A program made the position numbers and the translations under genes. This document shows positions 47,387-59,194 of a DNA stretch of 64,000 bases, one piece after another (the stretch's first letter is position 1; the number at the start of each line of letters is the position of its first letter). Under the pieces are notes generated by a model. The model worked only from the letters and a program-made list of their open reading frames with translations, did no database searches and had not been told where the DNA came from. Where the stretch lies: NCBI GenBank assembly GCA_963277665.1, contig OY728152.1, positions 1,188,244,357 through 1,188,308,356 of the forward strand, in the 5' to 3' direction. The stretch is from Viscum album. Taxonomy: Eukaryota; Streptophyta; Magnoliopsida; Santalales; Viscaceae.

Positions 47387-49493
47387 TGTAACGTCCCGAA
47401 TCTAGGTTCCGACCAAAGGTTCCCCGAACCCTATTGGTCACATAACCTCAAGAACATTTCCCCAAATTCTAGAGGCTGCTAACTAGCAGTGACATCCATG
47501 GTCTAATAATGGGAAAAATATACCCTTATTGGTAGAGTATACACAGGAATAACAAATAGTAAGTAGTAATGAAAGTAGTAATACCATACAACAAAGTAAA
47601 ATACGGAAGACTAATAGTATAAACAACTGTAGCACATATATAAAAAATGATACATGTCACAAGTATCTAGGAAAGTATCCAAACAAGTCACAATGCTGGA
47701 ATTACAATACCGAAACCAAAGTACAGAAAACAGTAAACTCCAACAGCATCCAAAGCCTCAGCTTAGTCCTATGCTCTCTAGCTCCAACTACAATCAAGTA
47801 CTTGAAGTAGAAGGGTGCTTTCCCTAATCTATTCCTACAATAATATAATCTATTTGGGTCCAAAATCATGACCCAAATAGGGTGTGAGATGAATACCAGT
47901 AGGCAACCACCAAAAGAACTGTTCCAAACTGTCAGTGAATATATATAGCAAGTAATATGTAGAAATGAAACAATAAACTAGAAAGTACTCACAAGTAAAA
48001 AAGCCTACAGTTTTTAATTACATCTATTTACATTTATTAATTATTAAATCCATTGAATAATGTAACCTTGGGATATATCCTAAGATCTATATCCCCCTAT
48101 ATAATAATAACAATAGACGTCTCAAAACATCATCTAAACAACCAAGTAAGATCGAGTCCAAGCTTGTGCTTTGTCTTGGAAGACTCGTCACAATCATTCA
48201 ATTATTCCCAAGAAACTCTCTGGGAAAGTTCTCAAAGTCTAAACCCCTATGGTTTCACATGTCATAAATTCAATAAAGACTATAACCCTCTAGGAAAGTT
48301 CACACAGTCTAACCCCTTTGATCCCAGATGACACTAATCATTTACAACAACCACTTGGGTAGCTCTCACAGTCAATACCCCCTTGGTCTGCAAAGAAACA
48401 ATAAAATATTATATGACCCCTGGAAGCTCTCATAGTCAATTCCCTATGGTCCAACATTCATTTAATAATGATCCTCTAGGTAGCTCACACATTCTAACCC
48501 CTCTGGTCAATGAACCCACAACAACTCTCACAGTCAATACCACTGGTTAATCATAACAACAATTCATAATTAAAAGACACTCTTGGGAATCTATCGGAGA
48601 CAATTCCCCCTGGCCATAAATTCACAATTCAAATCACATGAATCTCAAATAAATAGAAACTCCATCCTAACAAAACAAGTCATGGAAAACAAAGCATCCT
48701 AACATGCATTCAAGACCCAACATCCACAATCAATCAATCATGGTAAAATTTACACATAATCAAGTTATTAAACCTTACGAATAAGAAATAACCCCTTCTC
48801 AATCAAACACACCATAATTGGTCTTAGACAACGTTAAATTCCATAACACTCAATACCCTAAACATGGGTATTAAGCAATTTTAGCATGTATAATCCAAAT
48901 ACATCCAAAGAAAGGCACAAACCACCTACCTCGATTTTGTACGATGAATACTCTTGAATATTGGCCCTTGAATCATCTTTGAATGATGTAGATCTACAAA
49001 AAAGGTAAAAACAATTAACCCTTGATAACTCATGAGAGAGGAGAAATCAGGAAGAGAGACTCTAGGGAAAGAGAAAACTCACCGATGGGAACCCAATGCA
49101 CCTGGAGGAATCTCAATCAAAGATCAGACAGATGAATGGGAGGAGCTCAAAGATCTTCAGCCATACGTTTCTCTCTTTTATGAAACACTGGGAGAAGAAA
49201 GTGTTTCTGGATATGAAACATGATCCCACACTGATATAACAAATAAAAAGAAATTTAATTGACATGTTAATTTAATATTCACACTCTGTACTAGACTCAA
49301 CTAGCCCTCACTTTAGGTGGTCTTCTAGGTCACCCACACGACCATGTACTTAGCCGTTACATGGCTAGTACACGGCTACACGTGGTAATTGGGTACACGG
49401 CCTGTACTTCGAAAATCTCAAATTCTTTCATTTTTCTGAAAAAATAACCTGGAACAAATATCCATACCTTAAATGAAGATACAGGTTCTTACA
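47387..49493 (-). repeat. Element F 3' LTR
   Basis: A 2107-bp LTR from TGTAACGTCCCGAATC to CAGGTTCTTACA (plus-strand reading), next to a polypurine tract. It contains the tandem block at 48216-48620 and a phrase with alternating CACG/CATG pieces at 49330-49405 that recurs in F's leader. The frames at 48053-48331 and 49032-49223 are not supported as genes. Confidence 0.85.
48216..48620. repeat. Degenerate tandem repeat in F's LTR, about seven units
   Basis: A phrase like GCTCTCACAGTCAATACCCC followed by TGGTC recurs with anchors near 48228, 48297, 48361, 48425, 48482, 48524 and 48588. The spacing is 57-69 bases except one 42-base step. The conserved parts are the CTCACAGTC phrase and the pyrimidine-rich piece after it; the spacers vary. 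Confidence 0.8.
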
Positions 49494-49510
49494 AACATCC
49501 CCCTTAAAGC
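49494..49510 (-). other. Polypurine tract of element F
   Basis: On the minus strand GCTTTAAGGGGGATGTT directly before TGTAAGAACC. Confidence 0.85.
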
Positions 49511-52500
49511 AATTCATCCCCGAATATCCCTTCTAAGGGTAGTAGAGAAGAAACTTCAAACAAATCTGGCCACTATGATCGAACGTCGACCTCCCTCTCC
49601 CAAGTCTTATCCTATACTCGCCCACGCTGCTATAGCACCTGTACCAGAGGAACAGACCAGCCACAAAGAACCTTCATGCTATGATCCACAATCTGAATAG
49701 GGTGCTCTTCAAAGGATTCATCCACCTCTAACTCAACATACTTTGGTTAAAAAACGTGATATGGGTATGAGAAGTAATGCCATAGTTGAGAAACATGAAC
49801 TACATCATGCATAGCCTAGTACATATAAGGTAACTACAACCAATAGGCAACTGGACCGACTCTCTCCAAAACCTCAAAAAACCCAACGTATCTTGGTGAA
49901 AGCTTCCCCTATCTCCTAATCCTTCTGTGTCCCAACCTTGATTTGATACGTAAGAAAACCTGATCTTCGACCTCGAAATCTAGAGGTCGTCTCCTTCGAT
50001 CAACATATGATTTCTGACAAGACTGCGCAATATCCATCCTCTTCTAAATCAACTACACCTATTCAGTGGTCTCCTGGACAAGATGAGGTCCCATCATAGC
50101 TACCTCTCCTACCCCTATCCAACATAGGGGTGATCAGTATGGCTTACAATACAAAGCCTCGTAAAGTGCCATCTAAATCATCTCCTAAAATTTGTTATTA
50201 TAGGCAAACTGCATTAGGGGTATGTGTCTCTCCCAAGAACCCCTAAAATCCAGGACACATACTCAGAGCATGTCCTCCAAAACTTGAATTGTGCACATGG
50301 ACTGACGATCTGTCTGGGGATGGTAAGCTATACTTAGAAGTACCTGTGTTCTGAAAGCCCTTTGTATTCCTTGCCAGATACGAGAATTAAATCGAGCGTC
50401 CATGTCTGAAATGATTGAGTGAAGAACCCCATGTGAACATACATTCTCTCAGATGTACAACCTTCCACGCTCATCAAAACTAAAGGTCTATTTGATCATA
50501 AGGAAGTTTGAAACCTTCACGATTTTGTAAAAAATAACCCAAACTTCATCATTCCCTCATAGTGATCTCAGTAAACCTGTCATGAAATCCATTGTGACAT
50601 CATTCCACTTCCACTTAGGAATTAGTAACTGTTGTAAAAGACCTGCTGGTCTCTAATGCTCTACCTTCACCAGTTTATAGGTGGAACATCTCATAACAAA
50701 ACCAACTATATCCATATTTATACCTAGCCACAATACTTACGGTGTAGATCTCGATACATCTTGGTGACACCAGGATGAACTGCCCAAACTGAGGAATGAA
50801 AATCTCAGAACAACTCCTCATGTAAGTCTTCTGACACCCATAAACGTCCATAAAAATGAAAGATCTAATCACCACCTATGGTCCACCCAAGAGTAGGGTC
50901 CTCTCCTAACACACTCTCCCGTAGAACTAGGCCTTCCGAATCTGATAGCTACCTCATTCGCACTCGATCCAGTAGAGTAGAGGTAACAATTACAGAAGAA
51001 AAAAACGTCTACCCCTACCTATTGTGAACCTCCAAATGAATCTCAAAGAATATATCCATAAGCTGCCACTCAATTTTAGCCTCTTGAACTACCTGTATCT
51101 GAGTCCTCCTTCTCAACGCATCAGCCATTTAATTTCCTTTCCCAGGTATGTTCGCAAGATCAAAGTCAAAATACTGAAGGTACTCAACCCACATTCACTA
51201 TCTCAAATTCATATAATGTTGAGACAATATATAATTGAGAATTTTGTGGTCAGTGAATACGAAAAAATGCTCTCCCTAAAGATAGTGTCTCCAATAGCGT
51301 AAAGCATTCACCACTGCAGCTAACTCGAGGTCGTGCGTCAGAAAATTCCTCTCATGTGGCCTCAACTGTAGAGACCCATACACAATGAATCCTTCTCATA
51401 CATATGCACTTATCCCATCCCAATAACTAACGCATCATAGTAAACCATATAACTCTTTCCCGTATCCATAAAAAATTATTATCAGTGCAGAATTCAATCT
51501 CAATTTTAGCTCCTGAAATGCTAAATCACAAGAATTTTTTCACAAGTACTTTGCCCCCTTCTTAGTCAGGCATGTCAGTGGCATTGCTAAGTGTGAAAAG
51601 TCCTGCATAAAGCTCATATAGTAACCAGCCATCCCCAAAAAACATTGTAACTAAAATACATTATTCAGATGCTCCTAGGAAACTACCACTCTCACTTTCT
51701 CTGGGACTACTGATACTCCTATCTCTAAGATAACGTGACCTAAGAAGTGAATCTGGTCCATCCAAAAGTGTCATTTTGAGAGCTTATCATATAACTGATG
51801 CTCTATAAATGTACCCAAAATGATATCAAGATGGATGACATGGTCGTGTTCAGTGTGATATTACACTAAGATATCGTCCACACATACCACCACAAAAGAA
51901 TCCAAGTAAGTATAGAACACTCGGTTCATCAGTGCCATGAAAACTGCTAGTGCATTCATGAGACCGAGTGACATAACAAAATATTTCTATAGACCATACT
52001 TGCTCCAAAAGGATGTAAGAGGTATATCTGATGGTCTAATGCACAACTAATGATAACTGGATCTCAATTTGACCTTTGAGAACACCTGGGATCCTCGAAG
52101 TTGATCAAAGAGACCATAAATCCTTAGCAAGGGATATTGGTTCTTGAATGTAAACTGGTTCAGCTTCCGATAATCCACACAATGTATGAGGGTACCATCC
52201 AACTTCTTCACAAAAAGGACGGGTAAACCCCAAGAAGAAGTACTGGGTTGGGTAAAACCCTTTTCGTATAACTCATATAACTTCTTCGTGAGCTCTTATA
52301 ACTCTAGTGTAGCCAACATATAAGGAGGAATGGACACTGGTTCCACTCCTAGAACAAGCTCAATAAAGAAATCAACCTCTTTTTTCGGAGGTAAACCTGA
52401 AAAGTCATCTGGACAGATATATCTGAAATGATATACCAATGGAGGAATGTCCATCTATGAACTCCCCAGGTCATCCAGATATAAAATAGCAATCTGGGCT

Positions 52501-52890
52501 ATAATTCCTCCCAACCCAAGATGCTCAGGTCCAATTCTTCTCGGCTGGACATCTCATTTTCCCTTGTGTAGAAAAGACCCACCCTATGGTGATGTAAAAC
52601 TCACCCTATGGTGATAGTAGTCAACAAAGTCCTGAAAGGAAACTAACCAATGCATTCGAAGAATGACATCGAATCATGTCATCTCTAAGACACAGAGGTC
52701 CCATAAGAAGTGACACCCACCAACCTCAAGAGGGATCTCCTAGAAATGGAATACACTAGCCATCATAATTCCCAACAGAGTGTCTATCATCATAATATTT
52801 TAAGAATTAAAGATACAGAGCCCAAGGATCTCTACAATAACAATAGATATGAAACTATGGGAAGCCCCTGTATCGAAAAGGGAATAAGAT
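49511..52890 (-). pseudogene. pol: pol of element F (PR-RT-RNase H-IN, broken)
   Basis: In element direction: the protease keeps the complete active-site motif LFDTGASHSFIS (about 52876-52841) and a changed flap motif DVILRMHWL. The reverse transcriptase (about 52250-51700) shows [42 protein letters not shown] and the catalytic pair in VCVDDILV followed by a stop. RNase H (about 51400-51130) shows [18 protein letters not shown] and EHFFVFTDHKIL, then MADALRRR. The integrase (from about 50690) shows [15 protein letters not shown] near 50615-50575 and a later FRGSWERHIPLMQFAYNN; the C-terminal part has RYVGFFEVLERVGPVAYWL and HDVVHVSQL. Many stops and several frame changes make it inactive. A Ty3/gypsy origin is clear from domain order. 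Confidence 0.88.
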
Positions 52891-54142
52891 AAAACTGAGG
52901 AAACTAAAATTATACCTCTAACTATAGATGGTTCGGGATTGAGCTCCTACTAGGTCTCCTCCACTACTAAAGTATGACATATACCATGGCCGTATGACCC
53001 CACATAACTACCCTAAGCTGATCCACTCTACTATCACTAAAAGCCTGCAATCTAGCTACCACAACCAAGACCACATCCTTGGCCTAAACAGCATGATGAA
53101 CTCCATTTCCCTAACTGTTGAGAAACTTCTGGTCCTACTCTCGAGCTTGGAGTCATAACTAATACCATATCACCCACTACTGGTGATGGAATCCTGAAAA
53201 AATACTGAAGATGGCCCATCATGCCGTAAGATCGGAACTCTAATGGATCCTTTGGGAAATGTGGTCTCATATTCCCACTCTTCCCACACTTGTATCATAC
53301 CACCTAGCTACTTGAAGAAACATCATGTGAAAACTCCCTACTACACTTCCTGGTATCTTTAGAAGGAGTACCAACTCTAGATGATGAACTGCCCTTTCTC
53401 ATATCACCCAACTCCCTTAGATTATGCTTGGTAATCAGTGCCTGATTTACTATAGCATTCACCAAAGTCAGCCAGAAAAAATTCACCTACGATCGGATGT
53501 CATACTCGAGACCATTCTCAAATCGCCTAGCCAAAGATAACTTGTCACCTCCCAGAATAGTTCAGAAGTGATGAAGCTCTGTAAAACGAGAAGATTAATC
53601 CATCACTAAAAGAGTGACCTGCTCTAAATGCATGAACTCTCAGGATTGATCAGTCCTCAACATATCTAGATAGAAGTAATCATATAATATCCTCTGAACT
53701 CTTCCCAAACCATATCTCAATGATGTCCCACCTGTGAGAAAACATCCCACCATCTCTTGGCAGAATCACATATCATGTATGTCGCAAGATTCACCCTCTT
53801 CTAAAGAGGAGTCTCTAGATGATTAGTGATAGTAAGCATGGCCTCCAACCATAACTATATAGACTGTGTTCCTCCATTCCATGAAAAATTGGGAGGATTT
53901 TGCTACTAGAACACCCATGTCTGCACTTCCATAGATGGGGAAGGATGCGATGCTCCCTAAAAAGTCTGTAACATACTCAAAAAGCCTTCACGGAACTGTG
54001 CATCAGCACCTGCATCCAGTATAACAACCAGTGCCAAAACAGGCATGACAAGAGGATCTACTGGTAGTCCCTGATCTATCCTTTCCGGTGTTTGGTCATC
54101 GCACTTCACCTGGCACACAACCAGAGGGCGTCTCGACAACAT
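52891..54142 (-). pseudogene. gag: gag of element F (broken)
   Basis: This starts near the ATG at 54142 (MLSRRPLVVCQVKCDDQTPE) and runs into a capsid-like part with many stops. A decayed nucleocapsid follows at about 53295-53200: CGKSGNMRPHFPK and then YGMMGHLQYF, where several Cys of the CX2CX4HX4C pattern are lost. The Ser-rich linker before it (SSSSRVGTPSKDTRK) is typical of plant Gag. No full-length product is possible. Confidence 0.65.
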
Positions 54143-55533
54143 GACTCTGCAAGGTCAAGTGCACACCTCAGTTCAAGATTATCAAGGATAACAACTTCTA
54201 AGTTAACGAAAGGAAAAGGACAAGAAACACTATAGTTTTACAAAACAAGGTTACATGAAATGTATAAACCTTAAACAACAAGTTCTCTTAATCTTTTAAC
54301 ATGGAATATACCTCTTTCAAACCTGGTCATGTAACACCCATACACATGACATATTCCTCCGGAGAAACGACATGCACTTCAATTTCCCAAACCTTCCCAA
54401 GTTCTATTACAGGATTAAGACTACACAGTTCTCTCTTGGGTAACACTACACATCGTGTTTACCCTAGACATGCCGTGTACTGCTTAATTCAGAATCGCCC
54501 GTGTCGTTAGTCACATGGTCAGATGCACGGTCGACCCTACTTGGCATGTACAAGTGAGATATGGTGTGTACAACCTATATTTTATCCACCTGTTTCTTTG
54601 GTCACACGACCAGATACATGGTTCTCTACACACGGCATGTATGATATTGACATGGCATGTTCTACCAAAAGGTTCACAATCTGTTTCTGTTCTCACAAAG
54701 GCAGTCACACAGTCAATAACTACATGGAATGTACATATGGTACACATTGTGTACATAAGAAAAGTTGTTTCTTCCAGAACAGAAGAACACATGGCATGTG
54801 TTCACAACACCACACGCCATGTTGTCTGGGTTTACGGATAGTAGGACTATGAAAATCTTTTGGAACCCTTTAAAAATAATTTTTTTTTGTCTTAGGCATG
54901 AAAAATTGAAACCCGTGGGAGCCCATACTCCTGTGAATCAAAGTTTGGAATCCTCATTCATCTCATAATTTGATAATATTCAATTTAAACTTCAACCACG
55001 ATCCACCAAATTCTGATCCAAGATGGACCATAACACCTCAGCGAAATTTTTTTGGCATCCATCCAAATTAAACTTTACATATTCCAATACCCTATCAAAA
55101 TATCAGGTATTCAATCATGACATATATCATAAAAACATGCATTTCTTGTAAAAAATATATCACAACAGCATAAAATCAATAATTCACCCTAAATGGCATG
55201 ACAAGAATGCATGGCACATGATCTCTAGAAAGTACACATATGATGAATTAGATGGTATACCCTCATCTCATTGGGTTTTAATAGAAATAGAACCTTAGTA
55301 ATATAAATGATAACTGCACAAAATTGGTGAATCACCCAACGGTGAAATCAGATCAACTGTAAAAATTATAAAACTAGAAAAATTGCAATATCTGAGGTAA
55401 CTTGGATTTTCCCTATACATGGGTTAGATACTCCCGGGAACAACTTATTAACAACTACCCATTCCTTCTTATCTATATCTATAGGCTCAAAATATTAAGA
55501 CAAAGTAGAAAAGAAAATCCTTTGATACCACTT
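54143..55533 (-). other. Leader of element F with CACG/CATG-phrased repeats and primer site
   Basis: A non-coding 1.4 kb leader. The part at 54300-54840 is made of irregular copies of phrases such as GGCATGT, CACATGG and CACACG, and reads openly in several overlapping frames on both strands. That reflects composition, not genes, since no frame has a motif and they contradict one another. The primer site TGGTATCAAAGG is the complement of 55519-55530. Confidence 0.65.
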
Positions 55534-55594
55534 TGTCACATCTCAAATTTAGGTTTCGACCAAAGGAGCCCCGAACCCAGTTGATCAAATAACC
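55534..55594 (-). repeat. Element F 5' LTR, terminal 61 bases
   Basis: TGTCACATCTCAAATTTAGG and the bases following match the start of the LTR at 47387-47447 with substitutions, up to ATAACC. Element G begins at the next base; at the corresponding place the intact LTR continues TCAAGAAC. Confidence 0.8.
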
Positions 55595-56192
55595 TGTAAC
55601 GCCCCAACCCCAGTTACCCAGAGTCGGTGCATTATTACGTAACACTGGAATGATCACAAAAGGTCAAGTCTTGAAAGACCTATTAGTTTATTAGACTTGG
55701 AAACACTAGATACATTCATAAATGTTACATTACATCATAAAGTGAAAAAATACAATAATGTGGTCTCCATAGTCCACACTCATATCCCCTTCCCACTATC
55801 CCTGCAGGTCATTCATAAAATACTTCTTCACATCCTGGAAAAATTAAAACATTGAAAGGGTTGAGCTCAGATGCTCAGTAAGGATAATAATATAGTGGAA
55901 ACATTCATAAATAAACATAAACATTTAAGGCAATGTATAACTGAAACAAAAGCCTTTTAAACTTGAACTTCAGCATAATATGGAAAAATAAAATGAAATA
56001 ATGCCATTTACATATTCACATGAATATTCTAATAGTCGAATAATCACATGAAATATCAATAACCACTTTAATAATGATGGAATGAATAATGCCAGACTAC
56101 CATAACCACGTAGCCAAGGCCTCGTGCCAAGACTACAAATAAGATTTTGTCAAGGACTCGTTCCAAGACACTAGTTTATCTCATGAGACCTA

Positions 56193-56204
56193 CCAATGCA
56201 TCGA
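56193..56204 (-). repeat. LTR palindrome remnant, element G
   Basis: CCAATGCATCGA, with ATCTCATGAGA just beside it (about 56178-56188), so the paired layout of element B is kept though the first palindrome has decayed on one side. Confidence 0.55.
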
Positions 56205-57023
56205 GGATCAATAGCGGGCTCCACCCGTCACTTTTAAGTCCAATGCATTCCTTAAATGAAAAGGTTTAAACATATCATAAACCATAACATAATCATATCA
56301 CATAAAACATGCATAAAGTAAACATAACATTTCCACATTTAAATAACAAGATAAAAATACAAGACATTGATATAATATAACCATTTTAAATACCAAAATA
56401 AAAGAAAAGTAAAACTTGGTATTTATTTTTCATTTTAAAAAATTTATGGCTTGTAGAGGAAGTTGAAACCCAAATAATGGTCACGACGGCGGAGAAGTCG
56501 TTGTCGTACAACAAAAAAAACATTCCATTTTGTCATTTAGTAAAATTTTTTGTATAAAAAATATTCCTTTTGAATAAACATAAAATTCAAATGGGTTTAT
56601 ACACTGTATAAAAGAAAGTTGTGTATAAAATAAAATATTCCTTAATGAAAGGAGATTGAGACGAAGTCCCTAACCTCATGTCCGACTTGACCCGACCGTT
56701 CTTTAACCTCCTAAATAATAAACTAGAGTTAATTTCTAATTGATTAAGAACATTTTTCAAGTTCATTATTCCTTTTATATCACTTATTACCATGTTATGA
56801 ACATTATGTAATTATTTAAGTTAATAACGGTCGTTTTGTCGATCTTTGGTACTTGAGTCAAAAATAAACTTCTTATAATTACAGTTTGTTCATGTTGTAA
56901 AATATTCATTATATCCAGAATTATATTCATGATGTAGATATCATATATATCATATATATCCAGTATATATATTCATGTATAATCTTACATAACATTTAGA
57001 GGTAATAAATGAAATGCACCGTT

Positions 57024-57051
57024 CATGGAGATGGTAAGCCGTACGTACGCA
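57024..57051. repeat. GTACGTAC motif in G's LTR
   Basis: CATGGAGATGGTAAGCCGTA then CGTACGCA: the same 28-base layout as the paired motifs in B, with four or so substitutions. Two weaker relatives lie near 57205-57222 (GGCGGTAGTCCGTACTTCC) and 57395-57425 (GAGGCAGTAATTCGCCACC). Confidence 0.7.
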
Positions 57052-57770
57052 TGAACGCTACTTTCATTTCTATATCGTATTTAATGGAATGATATCATAA
57101 TGATATAAAGTTGTATTATAATTCCAGTATAATATAATATATAATATCATTTACTCCATCCTTTACATGTCCCACATATGGCATTAACAATTCAAATCAC
57201 TTTGAGGGGGCGGTAGTCCGTACTTCCTAAAATGAAATTATCGCGTTTACCCATAATGGAAATCATAAAGGTATTCCATAAATGAAAAATACAGAAGAAT
57301 AAGGAAAACATAAAAATAATATATATCATATATAAATATAGTGACATCTTAATGGCTACCATTAGAGGTGTTAAAAGAATATTGAATAATCATCGTTTCG
57401 TGAGGCAGTAATTCGCCACCCATAGAAACAGTATGTTCTTTAACCATTAGACGAAGGTATGTGTACGTGTAAATCAAATCCTTCTCATAAAAACCTCCTA
57501 GTATAATTAAAATACTGTTTTTGTTACAAAATAAAGTAATAAAAAGTGTTTAAGGGGTTGGAGAAGAAAAATAAAACAAAAGAACATAAGAGAGGACATT
57601 ACCTTAAAATCGGGTAACTCTTTTTGATTTGAACCAAAGGCTTCCTTGGGAAGACTTATGCCCAAACTGAGGATTCTAGGAGTAATAGAGGGACGTTGGG
57701 AGAGTATTTGGGCAGATTTTGGCCGAGCCAAATGGCTTTGATGGTGTGAATAAAGTGGTAGAGGTGGGGG

Positions 57771-57780
57771 CCTTTTATAA
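57771..57780 (-). promoter_or_regulatory. TATA box, element G 3' LTR
   Basis: TTATAAAAGG on the minus strand after a CCACTCCCC stretch, in the same setting as the motif in B and C. Confidence 0.65.
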
Positions 57781-59148
57781 GGGGAGTGGAGGGGCACTCT
57801 TGGAAAGTCATGAAATGTTACATTATTATATAATGATTTTCGGATTTTAAAGGTCCCAAAATTATATATTTAGAGGATAAGGTGATAAGGGTTATAAATC
57901 TACTCATCCAATAGGTTTTTTACAATTTTAAGTATTAGATTTTACATTATCTTTTCATTTTATTTAAATCGTTAATTAATGAGGTAATCACTACATCATC
58001 ATGATGTCATAAAAAATTTAAATTATTTATTGTCTTAAAATTATAAAAAAAAATCATGATTTAGGAAATCATTTTATCTTTCCAATTAATATTTATATTC
58101 GAAATTTTATCTTATATAACCCCATGTAATAATTGTTTTAGTAAAACAACACATGTTTGTGACAATATTATTCTTACTTTAACTAAAAAGTTATTAATGT
58201 CATTTTCTTACCCAAGTGGCTCCATTGGGTCCCCATGTTGACCCATGGATTTTCTTGGTCGGACATGACTCATCCAATAATGGTAGGACAAGTTTCAAGA
58301 TATTTTCATATTTTTATAATATCATTTTACCTTAAATTTCACTAATTACCTTTAATCGCGATTAATAAAACTTAAAAGTTAATATTCACCAAAAATTATT
58401 TTCATCTCATTGAACCACATTTTTCTTCCTAATGAAAACCATGTAGGTCATATTTTTGAAATTAAATACACAGAAGTAGTAATGTTTCATTTACACGAAA
58501 AATTAGTTTTTAAACTACCACTTAGTGGTTTCACTATTCATCAAAAATTGAAGTTTTTCAGAAAAATACCAAAAATTCACCCTAAGATATAATTGATATT
58601 CTAAATTAAAAAATGATGTCTATTTTACAAAATTACAAAAATATAAGTCGCATTAATTAATTTTATAATTAATTCCCATTGTCAAAACAAATAGCGTGTT
58701 TTTAAGAAACAATATCAATAAAAAGATTGACAATTGTTTGTGTCCAATTTCAAAGTGAAATTAATTATAATGAACAATATTGGATAAAATGGTAAAACTA
58801 TATTCTAATTATACTTTAAAACCACTAAATGGTGTAATTTATCACTATTAATTATTTTTAATAAAAAAGTTGTTTTTAATTAAAATTTAGTAATTTTCAT
58901 TATTCATCAAAATATAAAAGTTATCCGAAAAGTTCCAAAATTTCACCCTAGGATAAATTCGATATTCAGAATCCAAAAATTAAGTCCATTTTGAAAGATA
59001 AAATCTATAAAATTTCCAAAAGTAGGTATTACTATTCATAACGGCTAGTTTGATTGGTTCTGGTGTGTGTTAGAACTCGATGTTGCGTACAACACACGCT
59101 ACTGTATTTTTCAAAGAGAAGCGTACCGTGGAAGCTTGGGGTGTCACA

Positions 59149-59165
59149 TTCTCCCCTCCTTCAAA
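59149..59165 (-). other. Polypurine tract of element G
   Basis: On the minus strand TTTGAAGGAGGGGAGAA directly before TGTGACACCCC. Confidence 0.9.
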
Positions 59166-59194
59166 TAACTTTTTCCTCAAAATTTCTAATAATA

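Larger units (their letters stand above)
47387..55594 (-). mobile_element. Element F: decayed Ty3/gypsy element, 5' LTR cut by G
   Basis: Read on the minus strand: the start of a 5' LTR (55594-55534) that is interrupted by element G, a primer site (TGGTATCAAAGG, complement of 55519-55530), a long leader, gag, pol, polypurine tract and a complete 3' LTR (49493-47387). The two LTR starts share CGACCAAAGG and CCCCGAACCC at matching places. The rest of the 5' LTR must lie beyond the window, on the far side of G. Stops and frame changes run through the whole interior. Confidence 0.85.
55595..59148 (-). repeat. Element G 3' LTR
   Basis: A 3554-bp LTR from TGTAACGCCCCAACC to GCTTGGGGTGTCACA (plus reading), the ends forming an inverted repeat. 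From about 58390 to 59045 it aligns closely with 3880-4530 in element B (for example CATCTCATTGAACCACATTT and AAATAGCGTGTTTTTAAGAA). The TTACTGAGC block (55859-55885), a GTACGTAC motif (57024-57051), the palindrome region (56193-56204) and TATA (57771-57780) are also in the same order as in B. Confidence 0.92.

Noticed and set aside
54511..54852. Three overlapping open frames of 93-109 codons on both strands
   Set aside because: They occupy one short repeated stretch in a retroelement leader, contradict one another and have no protein motif.
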